The position numbers and the translations under genes are program-made. 64,000 nt of DNA from Achromobacter veterisilvae (GTDB lineage Bacteria; Pseudomonadota; Gammaproteobacteria; Burkholderiales; Burkholderiaceae_B): the NCBI RefSeq assembly GCF_900496975.1, contig NZ_UFQC01000021.1, positions 43,474-107,473 on the forward strand, in the 5' to 3' direction. The notes beneath the pieces were generated by a model, which saw only the letters and a list, made by a program, of their open reading frames with translations, searched no databases and had not been told where the DNA came from. Positions 36,358 through 45,980 of this stretch are shown here, piece by piece. The stretch's first letter is position 1. Each line of letters opens with the position of its first letter.

Positions 36358-38001
36358 ATGTTTCCTCCGTACCGCTATTACTACCTGCACAATTTCGAGC
36401 GCGCGCTGGCGTGGGTGGCCGAACGCTACGCCGACCTGCTGGATGCCGCCGAACTCCGTTTCCTGGCGGATTTCCAGGCCTTGCCGCAGGCGTCGCGGGC
36501 GCTGATGGTGCGCATGCTGATGCGGCGCGGGCCCTGGTTCCGCGCCACCCGGCTGGCCTACGAAGAGATCCCCGGCACCCGTGAAGCCGCCGCGCCGCTG
36601 GAGGCGCTGGGCTGGCTGGACGCCGGCGCGCCCATGACGCTGGACGAACTTTTCGGCCTGCATACCAAGGCCGAACTCGCCGCGCTGTTCCCCGGCGCGC
36701 CGGCCAAGCCCGGCGCCCGCAAGGCGGACCTGCTGGAAGCGCTGCGGCCGCTGCACCCCCAGCCGCAATCCTATGCCGCCTGGCACCCGCGGGCTGGCGA
36801 GCCCGTCTGGCGCGTCATGGCGGCGGACCTGTGCGAACGGTTCCGCCTCATGTTCTTCGGCAATCTGCGCCAGGACTGGTCGGAATTCGTGCTGGCGGAC
36901 CTGGGCGTGTTCCAGTACGAGACCGTGCCGTTCGACGCGGCGTCGCGCGCGTTCCAGGCGCGCGCCGACGTCGACCGCTACCTCGCGCTGCACGCATGCC
37001 GCCAGGCCCTGGAAGACGGGGCGGGCGTGGAGGCGCTGCTGCCGGCGGTGGACGCCTGCGCCAGCGACAACGCCTGGCTGGAGAAGCGGCGCGGCAAGAT
37101 GCTGCTGCGCATCGGCCAGGCCTGCGAACGGGCCCAGGACTGGGAGGCCGCGCAGCGGGTGTACGCGCTGTGCGCCTATCCGGGCGCGCGCCACCGGCGC
37201 ATCCGGGTGTATGAACGCATGGCACGGTTCGGCGACGCGCTGGCGCTGGCGGCGCAGGCGCAGGCCGCGCCCGAAAGCGAAGAGGAAAGCCAGCGGCTGG
37301 CGCGCATGATGCCGCGCCTGCTGCGCGGCGCGGGGCAGGGCGCCCCGGCGCGCCGGCGGCCGCCCGCGGTGGCGCGCCAGGACCTGGCCCTGCCGCGTCC
37401 CGCGCAGCCCGCGCCGGTGGAATTCGTGGCGCGCGACCACCTGCACCGCGACGACGCGCCGGTGCACTATGTGGAAAACGCGCTCATCAATTCGCTGTTC
37501 GGCCTGCTGTGCTGGCCGGCGGTGTTCGCGCCCGTGCCCGGCGCGTTCTTCCATCCGTTCCAGCGCGGGCCGGCGGACCTGGACGCGCCCGATTTCCATT
37601 CGCGGCGCGAGGCGCATTTCGCCGAATGCCTGGCGCAGCTCGATACGCCCGGCTACCGCGACACCATCCTGGCGCGCTATGCCGACAAGCGCGGCGTGCA
37701 GTCGCCGTTCGTGTTCTGGGGGGCGCTGTCCGAACCGCTGCTGGCGCAGGCGCTGGACTGCCTGCCCGCCGCGCACCTGAAGCTGTTCTTCCTGCGGCTG
37801 CTGCGCGATGTCAAGACCAACCGTTCGGGGCTGCCCGACCTCGTCCGCTTCTGGCCGGGCGAGCGGCGCTACGAACTGATCGAGGTGAAGGGGCCGGGCG
37901 ACAAGCTGCAGGACAACCAGATCCGCTGGCTGGAATACTGCGTGGCGCACGGCATGCCGGTCAGCGTCTGCCACGTGAGCTGGCGGGAGGATCCGGTATG
38001 A
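36358..38001 (+). CDS. FAN1-like nuclease with VRR-NUC domain
   Basis: 547-residue bacterial relative of FAN1, a structure-specific 5' flap nuclease/5'-3' exonuclease that unhooks DNA interstrand crosslinks. N-terminal FAN1 region YYYLHNFERALAWVAERYADL, a SAP-like segment near 95-130, and a C-terminal VRR-NUC domain with GLPDLVRFWPG (Asp494) and ELIEVKGPGDKLQDNQI (Glu509, Lys511). The catalytic PD...ExK set appears complete. Its TGA overlaps the ATG of the helicase gene (ATGA), so the two are coupled. Confidence 0.88.
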   Translation: MFPPYRYYYLHNFERALAWVAERYADLLDAAELRFLADFQALPQASRALMVRMLMRRGPWFRATRLAYEEIPGTREAAAPLEALGWLDAGAPMTLDELFGLHTKAELAALFPGAPAKPGARKADLLEALRPLHPQPQSYAAWHPRAGEPVWRVMAADLCERFRLMFFGNLRQDWSEFVLADLGVFQYETVPFDAASRAFQARADVDRYLALHACRQALEDGAGVEALLPAVDACASDNAWLEKRRGKMLLRIGQACERAQDWEAAQRVYALCAYPGARHRRIRVYERMARFGDALALAAQAQAAPESEEESQRLARMMPRLLRGAGQGAPARRRPPAVARQDLALPRPAQPAPVEFVARDHLHRDDAPVHYVENALINSLFGLLCWPAVFAPVPGAFFHPFQRGPADLDAPDFHSRREAHFAECLAQLDTPGYRDTILARYADKRGVQSPFVFWGALSEPLLAQALDCLPAAHLKLFFLRLLRDVKTNRSGLPDLVRFWPGERRYELIEVKGPGDKLQDNQIRWLEYCVAHGMPVSVCHVSWREDPV

Positions 38002-40268
38002 GCTATTCAGTGGCGGTCCGGGCGCTGTGCGAGTTCACGGCCCGCGCCGGCGACCTGGATTCGCGCTTCACGCCGGCGCCCAGCGGGCTGGAAGGCATGG
38101 CGGGGCATGCTCTCGTGGCGGACCGGCGCGGCCCCGCCTACGAGACCGAGGTGCCGCTGTCGGGCGACTACGAGAACCTGCGGGTGCGCGGGCGCGCCGA
38201 CGGCTACGACCCCGCGGCCAACCAGCTCGAAGAGGTCAAGACCTATCGCGGCCGGCTGGACGGCGTGCGCGACAACCACCGCGCGGCGCACTGGGCGCAG
38301 GCGCGGGTCTACGGCCATCTGCTGTGCCAGGAGCGGGGGTTGGCGCAATTGCGCGTGGCGCTGGTGTACTTCAACGTGGTCACGGAAGAAGAAACGGTGC
38401 TGACGGAAACGCACGACGCGGCGGCGCTGGCGGCGTTCTTCCAGGAGCAGTGCGGCCGCTTCCTGGCGTGGGCCAGGACCGAGCTGGCCCACCGGCAGGC
38501 GCGCGACGCGGCGCTGGAGGCGCTGGCGTTCCCATACGGGGCGTTCCGCGGCGGGCAGCGCGAGCTGGCCGTGGCCGCGTACCGGACGGCCCGCGACGGC
38601 GGCTGCCTGATGGCGCAGGCGCCCACCGGAATCGGCAAGACGCTGGGCACTCTCTTTCCCTTGCTGAAGGCCTGCCCGGGTTCGGGCCTGGACAAGATTT
38701 TCTTCCTGGCCGCCAAGGGGCCGGGCCGCGCCCTGGCGCTGGAAGCGCTGGAAACCGTCAACGCGCAGCCGGCGGCCCCGCGCCTGCGGGTGCTGGATAT
38801 GCAGGCGCGCGACAAAGCCTGCGTGCACCCCGACAAGGACTGCCACGGCGAATCCTGCCCGCTGGCCCAGGGCTTCTACGACCGCCTGCCGCGGGCCCGC
38901 GAAGCCGCGCTGGCGCACGTCCGCCTGGACGCGGCGGTGCTGCGCCGCACGGCCGACGAGCACCAGGTGTGCCCTTATTACCTGTCGCAGGAAATGGCGC
39001 GGTGGAGCGACGTGGTGGTGGGCGACTACAACTACTACTACGACTCCACCGCCATGCTGTACGCGCTGGCCCAGGCCCACCAGTGGAAGGTCGCGGTGCT
39101 GGTGGACGAGGCGCACAACCTGGTGGACCGGGCGCGCCGCATGTACACGGGCGAACTCGGCCAGGCCGCGCTGTCGGCCGCGCGCTACGCCGCGCCCAAG
39201 CCGCTGAAAAAGGCGCTGGACGGCCTGAACCGTTCATGGAACGCCTTGAACAAAAAGCAGGCGGAGGCCTACCAGGCCTACGACGAGGCCCCGGCGGGCG
39301 TGCTGGCGGCGGTGCAGAAGGCGGTGGCGGCGATCACCGACCACATGGGCCTGTCGCCCCTGGCGCAGGACGATCCGGTGCTGGGCTTCTACTTCGAGGC
39401 GCTGCACTTCATGCGCCTGGCCGAGCAGTTCGGTTCGCACGCGCTGTTCGACGTGACCCTGGACGCTCCGGGCGCGGCCGGCGCCAAGACGCCGCCGTCG
39501 ACGCTGTGCGTGCGCAACGTGATTCCCGCCCCGTACCTGGCGGGGCGCTACGCGGCCGCGCACGCCACGGTGCTGTTCTCCGGCACCTTCAGCCCGCAGC
39601 AGTTCTATCGCGACACGCTGGGCCTGCCCGCGCAGGCCGCGTGGATCGACGTGGCCGCGCCGTTCCAGGCGGAGCAACTGGCCGTGCGGGTGGTGGGCAA
39701 CGTATCCACGCGCTTTCGCGACCGCGAGCGCTCGCTCGCGCCCATCGTGGACCTGATCGCGCAGCAGTACGCCGAGCGGCCGGGCAACTACCTGGGGTTC
39801 CTCAGCAGCTTCGACTACCTGCGCCGGGTGTCGGACCTGATGCGGGAGCGCCATCCGGACGTGCCGGTATGGATGCAGACCCCCGGCATGGACGAGGCCG
39901 GCCGCGCCGCGTTCCTGGCGCGGTTTTCCGAGACCGGGCGGGGCGTGGGGTTCGCCGTCCTGGGCGGCGCGTTCTCGGAAGGCGTGGACCTGCCGGGCAA
40001 GCGCCTGATCGGCGCCTTCATCGCCACGCTGGGGCTGCCGCAGGTGAACGCGGTGAACGAACACATCAAGCGCGCCATGGACCGGCGCTATGGCGAAGAG
40101 AACGGCTACGACTACACCTATCTGTACCCGGGCATGCAGAAGGTGGTGCAGGCGGCCGGCCGGGTGATACGCACCGAGCAGGACGTCGGCACGGTCCACC
40201 TGATCGACGACCGCTACCGGCGCGCGAAGGTCCGCGGCCTGTTGCCCGGCTGGTGGCGGGTGGAGTGA
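37998..40268 (+). CDS. XPD/DinG-like DNA helicase with nuclease-like N-terminus
   Basis: 756-residue superfamily-2 helicase of the Fe-S type. The first 170 residues resemble a Cas4/RecB-like nuclease (RADGYDP with Asp68, then LEEVKTYRG with Glu79 and Lys81). The helicase core has Walker A APTGIGKT (208-215), four Fe-S cysteines (275, 282, 287, 325), the DEAH-box VDEAHN (369-374) and the C-terminal VQAAGRVIRTEQDVG. Translationally coupled to the FAN1-like nuclease, it probably acts in crosslink repair or replication-fork processing. Whether the N-terminal nuclease is active cannot be judged from sequence. Confidence 0.87.
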   Translation: MSYSVAVRALCEFTARAGDLDSRFTPAPSGLEGMAGHALVADRRGPAYETEVPLSGDYENLRVRGRADGYDPAANQLEEVKTYRGRLDGVRDNHRAAHWAQARVYGHLLCQERGLAQLRVALVYFNVVTEEETVLTETHDAAALAAFFQEQCGRFLAWARTELAHRQARDAALEALAFPYGAFRGGQRELAVAAYRTARDGGCLMAQAPTGIGKTLGTLFPLLKACPGSGLDKIFFLAAKGPGRALALEALETVNAQPAAPRLRVLDMQARDKACVHPDKDCHGESCPLAQGFYDRLPRAREAALAHVRLDAAVLRRTADEHQVCPYYLSQEMARWSDVVVGDYNYYYDSTAMLYALAQAHQWKVAVLVDEAHNLVDRARRMYTGELGQAALSAARYAAPKPLKKALDGLNRSWNALNKKQAEAYQAYDEAPAGVLAAVQKAVAAITDHMGLSPLAQDDPVLGFYFEALHFMRLAEQFGSHALFDVTLDAPGAAGAKTPPSTLCVRNVIPAPYLAGRYAAAHATVLFSGTFSPQQFYRDTLGLPAQAAWIDVAAPFQAEQLAVRVVGNVSTRFRDRERSLAPIVDLIAQQYAERPGNYLGFLSSFDYLRRVSDLMRERHPDVPVWMQTPGMDEAGRAAFLARFSETGRGVGFAVLGGAFSEGVDLPGKRLIGAFIATLGLPQVNAVNEHIKRAMDRRYGEENGYDYTYLYPGMQKVVQAAGRVIRTEQDVGTVHLIDDRYRRAKVRGLLPGWWRVE

Positions 40269-40673
40269 TCAGGCGGGGCGCAGGTCCGTCAGGGGCTGGC
40301 TCGGGTCGCGGCTGAGCTGGTAGCCGTACCAGAGGCTGCGCGCCATGCGCTGGGCCATTTCCTGGGCCGCGTCCGCCAGGGCGCGGTTGGGCAGGGCGTC
40401 GGTGGTTTCGCGCCACAGCGCCAGCCAGCGCTCGAACAGTTCGGCGCTCAGGTTGGGCATGGCCACGTGCTTGGGCATGGGCATGCCGGAAAAGCGGCGG
40501 GTGCCCAGCAGCACGGCGGACCAGAAGTCGGACAGCGTCCTCAGATGCTCGTCCCAGTCGTGCACCTGGCTGTCGAAGACGGGGCCGAGCGCCGCGTCGG
40601 CGCGCGCCTTGCCGTAGAAGGCATGCACCAGTTCCTGGATTTCGGCTTCGGTGCAGAGGTCGGCAGCGGCCAT
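40269..40673 (-). CDS. Group III truncated haemoglobin
   Basis: 134-residue 2/2 globin. The proximal region PMPKHVAMPNLSAELFERWLALW holds the haem-binding His, and the early FYGKARADAALGPVFDSQVHDWDEHL with LSDFWSAVLLG is characteristic of TrHbIII (YjbI/Ctb-like) proteins. These bind O2/NO/CO; roles in NO detoxification or microaerobic respiration are known for relatives. ATG 40673 is chosen for the preceding CAGGAGACGCCC. It is convergent with the helicase gene, the two stops being directly adjacent. Confidence 0.9.
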   Translation of the reverse strand: MAAADLCTEAEIQELVHAFYGKARADAALGPVFDSQVHDWDEHLRTLSDFWSAVLLGTRRFSGMPMPKHVAMPNLSAELFERWLALWRETTDALPNRALADAAQEMAQRMARSLWYGYQLSRDPSQPLTDLRPA

Positions 40674-40793
40674 GGGCGTCTCCTGGCAAGGGGGGAATCC
40701 GCGCATGATAGGGCGGGCCGGGGCCGGCGCGGTTTGATCTGGCGCAAACGCGGCGGCGGGGCCTGCGCGCCCGCGGAGGGCCGGGTTTCAGTG

Positions 40794-40812
40794 GATAATG
40801 ATATTGATTCCC
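40794..40812 (+). promoter_or_regulatory. Fur box
   Basis: GATAATGATATTGATTCCC matches the 19-base Fur consensus GATAATGATAATCATTATC at most positions, with a CATTA continuing to the right. It lies 75 bases before the siderophore esterase start, so iron repression is expected. Confidence 0.7.
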
Positions 40813-40887
40813 ATTAATGTGAGGGCGGGCCGCGAGGCAGTTTCGCGCGGGGCGGATCCGTCGACACGCAAGCAGGAGAGCAGGCAA

Positions 40888-42477
40888 GTGACGCAGCAAC
40901 GCAATACGCATCGGTGGCGCGCCGGATGGCTGGCGCTGGCCCTGGCTGGCGCGGCATCGGGGGCCGCCCTGGCGCAGAGCGCGGAAGGGCGGGTGTCGCC
41001 GCAGGCGCCGGCGGATACCGCGCTGACTCTGCAAAAGGGCGAATTCCTGGCCGGGGAGTGGGCGGCCGACAGCGGCGTGACGCTGGACCTGCTGGATGCG
41101 TCGGGCAGGCACGTGCGCCGCCTGAGCGACGCCGAGCGGCCCGCCGGCGGCCTGATGCTGGTGGCGCCGGACGATGGCCGCTACACGCTGCGGGCGCAGG
41201 GGCGGGGCGCGTACCGCTGGGCGGTGTCCGAGCGCGTGCCGCTGTCGGCGCAGCGCGCGCCCGAGCCCGCGCCCGCCATCGACAGTCCGCGGCTCGCGGC
41301 GCTGGCGCGCGCGCTGGAGCAGGGCGGCGGCACCGATGCCTTCTGGCGCGAGATCGCGGCCTCGGGCGCGCCGCTGATCGAGCCCGTCGACGCCGCGCAT
41401 GACCGGGTGACCTTCCTGTGGCGCGGCGCGCAGCGCAACGTGCGGCTGTTCGGCGGTCCCTCGTCCGACCACGCGCCGCTGGCGCGGTTGGGAACCTCGG
41501 ACGTCTGGTACCGGAGTTTCGTGCTGGCGCGCTCGGCGCGCCTGTCGTACAAGCTGGCGCCGGACGTGCCGGAGCTGCCTGCTTCCGACACCGCGCGGCG
41601 CCGCGCGATCCTGGCCACCGCGCAGGCCGATCCGCTGAACCCCAAGGCCTACCCCGAGCGCGGCGTGGACGCGTTCCAGTATTCCTCGGTGCTGGAACTG
41701 GCCGGCGCGCCGCCGCAGCCCTGGGTGGCGCCGCGCCCCGGCGTCCCGGCCGGCACGGTGGAGGCCAAGTCCCTGCGCAGCAGGATCCTGGGCAACACGC
41801 GCGATATCCACCTGTACCGCCCCGCCGGCTGGCGGCCGGACGCGCCCGGCAACCACGTGCTGGTGCTGTTCGACGCGGGGCCGTATCTCAGCCGCGTGCC
41901 CACGCCGACGATCCTGGACAACATGATCGCCGAGGGCGTCATTCCGCCCACGGCGGCGGTGCTGATCTCGAACCCGACCGCGGATTCGCGATCCGCGGAG
42001 CTGCCGCCGAATCCGGACTTCGCCGACTTCCTGGCGCGCGAGCTGATGCCGTGGGCCCGGGAGCAAGGCATCGCCGCGCCGGCCGCGCGCACGGTCGTCG
42101 GCGGCTCCAGCTACGGCGGCCTGGCCTCGTCCTACGCCGCCTTGCGCCATCCCGAGGTGTTCGGCAACGTGCTGAGCCAGTCCGGCTCGTACTGGTGGGG
42201 GCAGCCGGGCGAAGAGGACCAGTGGCTGGCGCGGCAGTTCGCGGCGGCGCGCAAGCTGCCGGTGCGCTTCTACCTGGTGGCGGGGCGCTTCGAAATGGGC
42301 CGGGGCGGCCAGCCGGGGATCCTCGACAGCAACCGGCGCTTGCGCGATGTGCTCACCGCCAAGGGTTACCGGGTCACCCACCAGGAGGTGGAGGGCGGCC
42401 ACGATTACCTGAGCTGGCGAGGCACGCTGTCCGACGGCCTGATCGACCTGATCGGCGCCGGGCAGGCGGCCCGCTAG
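40888..42477 (+). CDS. Enterochelin/siderophore esterase, secreted
   Basis: 529-residue alpha/beta hydrolase of the Fes/BesA group, which opens catecholate trilactone siderophores. The N-terminal domain carries PVDAAHDRVTFLWRGAQRNV and SSDHAPLARL. The catalytic part has the nucleophile GGSSYGG and the late EGGHDYLSWRG histidine. A signal peptide (WLALALAGAASGAALAQ) predicts a periplasmic enzyme, unlike cytoplasmic E. coli Fes. The GTG start follows GGAGAGCAGGCAA. A Fur box upstream supports an iron role. No receptor or ABC genes adjoin it. Confidence 0.87.
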   Translation: MTQQRNTHRWRAGWLALALAGAASGAALAQSAEGRVSPQAPADTALTLQKGEFLAGEWAADSGVTLDLLDASGRHVRRLSDAERPAGGLMLVAPDDGRYTLRAQGRGAYRWAVSERVPLSAQRAPEPAPAIDSPRLAALARALEQGGGTDAFWREIAASGAPLIEPVDAAHDRVTFLWRGAQRNVRLFGGPSSDHAPLARLGTSDVWYRSFVLARSARLSYKLAPDVPELPASDTARRRAILATAQADPLNPKAYPERGVDAFQYSSVLELAGAPPQPWVAPRPGVPAGTVEAKSLRSRILGNTRDIHLYRPAGWRPDAPGNHVLVLFDAGPYLSRVPTPTILDNMIAEGVIPPTAAVLISNPTADSRSAELPPNPDFADFLARELMPWAREQGIAAPAARTVVGGSSYGGLASSYAALRHPEVFGNVLSQSGSYWWGQPGEEDQWLARQFAAARKLPVRFYLVAGRFEMGRGGQPGILDSNRRLRDVLTAKGYRVTHQEVEGGHDYLSWRGTLSDGLIDLIGAGQAAR

Positions 42478-42590
42478 CCGCGAAGGGACGGCGCGTCGCG
42501 TAGTATTGTTTGCGCGCGCCCGGATTTCCGCCGGCGCGCCCAACACAATACCCGCGCCGGCGGATTCCGCGGCGCGACAAGGAGACATGC

Positions 42591-44072
42591 ATGAACCCTG
42601 CCACCGAGGCCCCGGTCCCCGGCCTGGACGATATCGTGGCGATGCCGGCGCACGCGCTGTCGGAAGCGATCCGCCAGCGCCGCGTGTCCTGCCGCGAAGT
42701 GATGGCGGCCTACCTGGCGCACATCGACCGGGTCAATCCCAAGCTCAACGCCATCGTCGCCCGGCGCGACGGCGACGAACTGATGCGCGAGGCCGCCGAA
42801 CGCGACGCCCAGCTGGACGCGGGGCAGTGGCTGGGCTGGCTTCATGGCATGCCGCAGGCGCCCAAGGACCTGACGGCGGTGCGGGGCATGGTCACGTCCA
42901 TGGGCTCGCTCGTCTACAAAGACCAGGTGACGCAGCACGATTCGATCATGATCGAGCGCCTGCGGGCGTCCGGCGCCATTTTCATCGGCCGCAGCAACGT
43001 GCCGGAGTTCGGCCTGGGGTCGCATACCTACAACCCGGTGTACGGCACCACCGGCAACCCCTACGATCCTTCCAAGACCGCGGGCGGCAGCAGCGGCGGC
43101 GCGGCCGCCGCGCTGGCGGCCCGCATGCTGCCGGTGGCCGACGGCAGCGATTTCGGCGGCTCGCTGCGCAATCCGGCCGCGTTCTGCAACGTTTACGGCA
43201 TGCGGCCGTCGGCCGGGCGCGTGCCTTTCGGGCCGGCGCCCGAGGTGTTCCTCAAGCAACTGTCGTACGAAGGCCCGATGGGGCGCACTCCGCGCGACGT
43301 GGCGCTGCTGTTGTCGGCGATGGCCGGCCACGACCCGCGCGTGCCGCTGTCGCTGTCGGACGACCCGGCGCAGTTCGCCGGGCCGCTGGACGCCGACCTG
43401 CGCGGCAAGCGCGTGGGCTGGCTGGGCGACTGGAACGGCTACCTGCCGATGGAGCCGGGCATCCTGGACCTGTGCGAACGGGCCCTGGGCGACCTGGCGG
43501 CGGTGGGCTGCGAGGCGGTGGACTACCGGGTGCCGTTCGCCGGCGACCGCCTGTGGCGGATCTGGCTGGCGCACCGCCACCTGATGGTGGGCGGACAGTT
43601 CCATGCCCTGGTCCAGAACCCCGAGACGCGCAAGCTGGTCAAGCCGGCGCTGATCTGGGAAGTGGAAGGGCTGGACGGCATGACGGCGCGGCAGGTGTAC
43701 CAGGCCACCGAGGAGCGCAGCGCGTGGTACCAGGCGGTGCTGCGCATGTTCGGCGAGGTGGACTACCTGGCGGTGCCGTCGGCCCAGGTATTCCCGTTCG
43801 ATGCGAAGCTGGACTGGCCCAGGCAGATCGCCGGGCGCCCCATGGACACCTACCACCGCTGGATGGAGACGGTGACGCCCTGGACGCTGGCCGGCTGCCC
43901 GGTGATCAGCGTGCCGGTGGGTTTCAATGCCGCCGGGCTGCCCATGGGCATGCAATTGATCGGCCCGCCTCGGGGCGACCTGGCCGTGCTGCGGCTGGCG
44001 CACGCCTATGGGCAGGCGCGCGATTGGGTGGAGCACCGTCCGCCCGCCGCCTTGTGGCGGCCGGCCGCGTAG
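42591..44072 (+). CDS. Amidase-signature-family amidase
   Basis: 493-residue amidase with the Ser-cisSer-Lys triad visible: Lys92 in APKDL, GGSSGG at 165-170, and Ser191 in [20 protein letters not shown] precedes ATG 42591; the frame is open 81 bases further upstream without a better start. There is no signal peptide. The substrate is unknown: the family includes aryl-acylamidases and 6-aminohexanoate-cyclic-dimer hydrolases. It stands alone after the esterase gene. Confidence 0.87.
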   Translation: MNPATEAPVPGLDDIVAMPAHALSEAIRQRRVSCREVMAAYLAHIDRVNPKLNAIVARRDGDELMREAAERDAQLDAGQWLGWLHGMPQAPKDLTAVRGMVTSMGSLVYKDQVTQHDSIMIERLRASGAIFIGRSNVPEFGLGSHTYNPVYGTTGNPYDPSKTAGGSSGGAAAALAARMLPVADGSDFGGSLRNPAAFCNVYGMRPSAGRVPFGPAPEVFLKQLSYEGPMGRTPRDVALLLSAMAGHDPRVPLSLSDDPAQFAGPLDADLRGKRVGWLGDWNGYLPMEPGILDLCERALGDLAAVGCEAVDYRVPFAGDRLWRIWLAHRHLMVGGQFHALVQNPETRKLVKPALIWEVEGLDGMTARQVYQATEERSAWYQAVLRMFGEVDYLAVPSAQVFPFDAKLDWPRQIAGRPMDTYHRWMETVTPWTLAGCPVISVPVGFNAAGLPMGMQLIGPPRGDLAVLRLAHAYGQARDWVEHRPPAALWRPAA

Positions 44073-44282
44073 GCGGCGGGTTTCGGCACCCGATCGCGGC
44101 GTTTTTCGTGGCTGATAGCCCATGGCTTTGCAATAATTACCGACGAACTCCACATTTCGTAATACTCTGGGGGACGGCTCTACTTTGTTCCAGAATGTTT
44201 CGGCCCTATCGGCGAATTGACCCTGCACAAAGGTTTTCCGGCACGAGGAATTCGACACCTCGCCGGAAACGAAGGACTGACC

Positions 44283-45296
44283 ATGTACCCTTCCATAGAG
44301 AGTTCGGCCTCGGCGAGCCTGCATTCGCACGCGGCGATGGTGTTGCTGGTCGACGACCAGGTGATAGTGGGCGAGGCCGTCAGGCGGGCGCTGGCCTCGG
44401 AGGGCAATATCGATTTCCACTATTGCTCGGGCCCCGACAAGGCGCTGGCCATGGCGATCCAGACCCGGCCCACCGTCATCCTGCAGGACCTGGCGCTGCC
44501 GGGCGTGGACGGGCTGAGCCTGGTGCAGGAATACCGCAGCCATCCCGTGACGCGCGACATTCCCATCATCGTGCTGTCCACCAAGGAGGATCCGGCGAGC
44601 AAGAGCGCCGCCTTCGGGGCGGGCGCCAACGATTACCTGGTGAAGCTGCCCGATTCCATCGAGCTGGTGGCGCGCATCCGCTACCACTCGCGCTCGTATC
44701 TGGCGCTGGTGCAGCGCGACGAGGCCTACCAGGCCTTGCGCCAGAGCCAGCAGCAATTGCTGGAAAGCAACATGGAATTGCGCCGGCTGACGAATTCCGA
44801 CGGGCTGACGGGCCTGGGCAACCGGCGCTATTTCGACGAATACCTCAATGCGGAATGGCTGCGCGCGCGCCGCGACGGCCGCGAGATCAGCATGCTGATG
44901 ATCGACGTGGACTATTTCAAGTCCTACAACGATACCTACGGCCACATCGCGGGCGACGAGGCGCTCAAGCGCGTGGCCAATACCATCTTCGCCAGTTGCG
45001 ACCGGTCCAGCGACCTGGCGGCCCGTTTCGGCGGGGAAGAGTTCGCGCTGGTGCTGCCGGGCACGCCGGCCGGCGGCGCGCGGCTGGCCGCCGAAAAACT
45101 GCGGCGCGCCGTCGCGGCCATGCAGATTCCGCAGCGGGACGCGGGCTCGGGCCCCTGGCTGACGGTCAGCATCGGCGCGGCCACGGCGGTGCCGCGCGGC
45201 GAGCAGCCGTGCACCGAGCTGATCCAGGCGGCCGACCGCGGCCTCTATCAAGCCAAGCGCCAGGGCCGCAACCGCGTGGTGCCCGGCACGATATAG
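44283..45296 (+). CDS. wspR: WspR-type response-regulator diguanylate cyclase
   Basis: 337-residue CheY-like receiver joined to a GGDEF domain. [21 protein letters not shown], the phospho-acceptor Asp69 in [12 protein letters not shown], and [20 protein letters not shown] match Pseudomonas WspR nearly throughout. A helical linker leads to the GGEEF active site; the RSSD product-inhibition I-site is present. It should make c-di-GMP when phosphorylated and oligomerised. GAAGGACTGACC precedes ATG 44283. The rest of the Wsp chemosensory operon is absent from this window. Confidence 0.9.
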   Translation: MYPSIESSASASLHSHAAMVLLVDDQVIVGEAVRRALASEGNIDFHYCSGPDKALAMAIQTRPTVILQDLALPGVDGLSLVQEYRSHPVTRDIPIIVLSTKEDPASKSAAFGAGANDYLVKLPDSIELVARIRYHSRSYLALVQRDEAYQALRQSQQQLLESNMELRRLTNSDGLTGLGNRRYFDEYLNAEWLRARRDGREISMLMIDVDYFKSYNDTYGHIAGDEALKRVANTIFASCDRSSDLAARFGGEEFALVLPGTPAGGARLAAEKLRRAVAAMQIPQRDAGSGPWLTVSIGAATAVPRGEQPCTELIQAADRGLYQAKRQGRNRVVPGTI

Positions 45297-45309
45297 CCGC
45301 CGGGCGGCC

Positions 45310-45789
45310 TTACAGGTGCAGCTTGGTCGAGGACTTGACCTCGTGCATCGACAGCGTGCTGAGCAATTCCTTCACGCCCGGCAGGGGGCGCAGGCGGTTG
45401 CGCACGAATTCCGAATAAGCGTCGAAGTCGCGCGCCACGATGTGCAGCAGGTAGTCGTGCTGGCCGGTGGTGTTGTGGCAGGCCAGGACCTCGGGCATGG
45501 CGAGCACGCCGGCCTCGAAGGCGCGGCAGGTCTTTTCCGTGTGGTTCTCCAGCGAGATGCTGACGAAGGCCACCACGCCCATGCCCAGCGCGCGGCGGTC
45601 CAGGATGGCCTGGTAGCCCCGGATCACGCCGGACGATTCCAGGCGCTTCAGGCGTTTCCAGCAGGGCGAGGCGGACAGCGACACGCGCTCGGCCAGCTCG
45701 GCGTTGCTGAGCCGCCCATCTTCTTGAAGGATTTTCATGATTTTCCAATCGATCGCGTCAAGTTGATGTAACGAGGCAGTATCTTTCAT
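45310..45789 (-). CDS. Lrp/AsnC-family transcriptional regulator
   Basis: 159 residues: N-terminal helix-turn-helix (LDAIDWKIMKILQEDGRLSN then AELAERVSLSASPCWKRLKR) and a C-terminal RAM ligand-sensing domain (HDYLLHIVARD, LPGVKELLSTLSM). The start at MKDTASL (45789) gives standard length; an in-frame ATG at 45822 is possible and neither has a strong ribosome site. It is divergent from a methionine-gamma-lyase-like gene, an arrangement also seen for mdeR-mdeA in Pseudomonas putida. Confidence 0.9.
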   Translation of the reverse strand: MKDTASLHQLDAIDWKIMKILQEDGRLSNAELAERVSLSASPCWKRLKRLESSGVIRGYQAILDRRALGMGVVAFVSISLENHTEKTCRAFEAGVLAMPEVLACHNTTGQHDYLLHIVARDFDAYSEFVRNRLRPLPGVKELLSTLSMHEVKSSTKLHL

Positions 45790-45804
45790 GGAATGGACGA
45801 TGTG

Positions 45805-45820
45805 GGAAATATTGTTTTCC
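45805..45820. promoter_or_regulatory. Candidate Lrp-type operator
   Basis: GGAAA (45805-45809) / TTTCC (45816-45820) with a 6-base AT-rich centre, in the gap between the divergent lrp and gamma-lyase-like genes. AATATTG recurs about 40 bases on. Weak, position-based call. Confidence 0.3.
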
Positions 45821-45980
45821 ATTATCGCTTTGCAGCAATGTAAATGGAAAGAATATTGCCGCGGCGTGACGCCATACTGCCATGCATCCCCAGGCCGCCG
45901 GCGCTATTGTTTTCGCATGCGTGACGCGCCCGCTCCGGCAGTCCCTGCCGGGGGCCCGCAAACCCAGAGAGAGGCAGACC

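Noticed and set aside
32386..37974. Very long minus-strand open frame across the gluconate dehydrogenase operon
   Set aside because: It is an antisense shadow caused by high GC third positions in the real plus-strand genes; its composition is His/Arg/Gln-rich and carries no domain.
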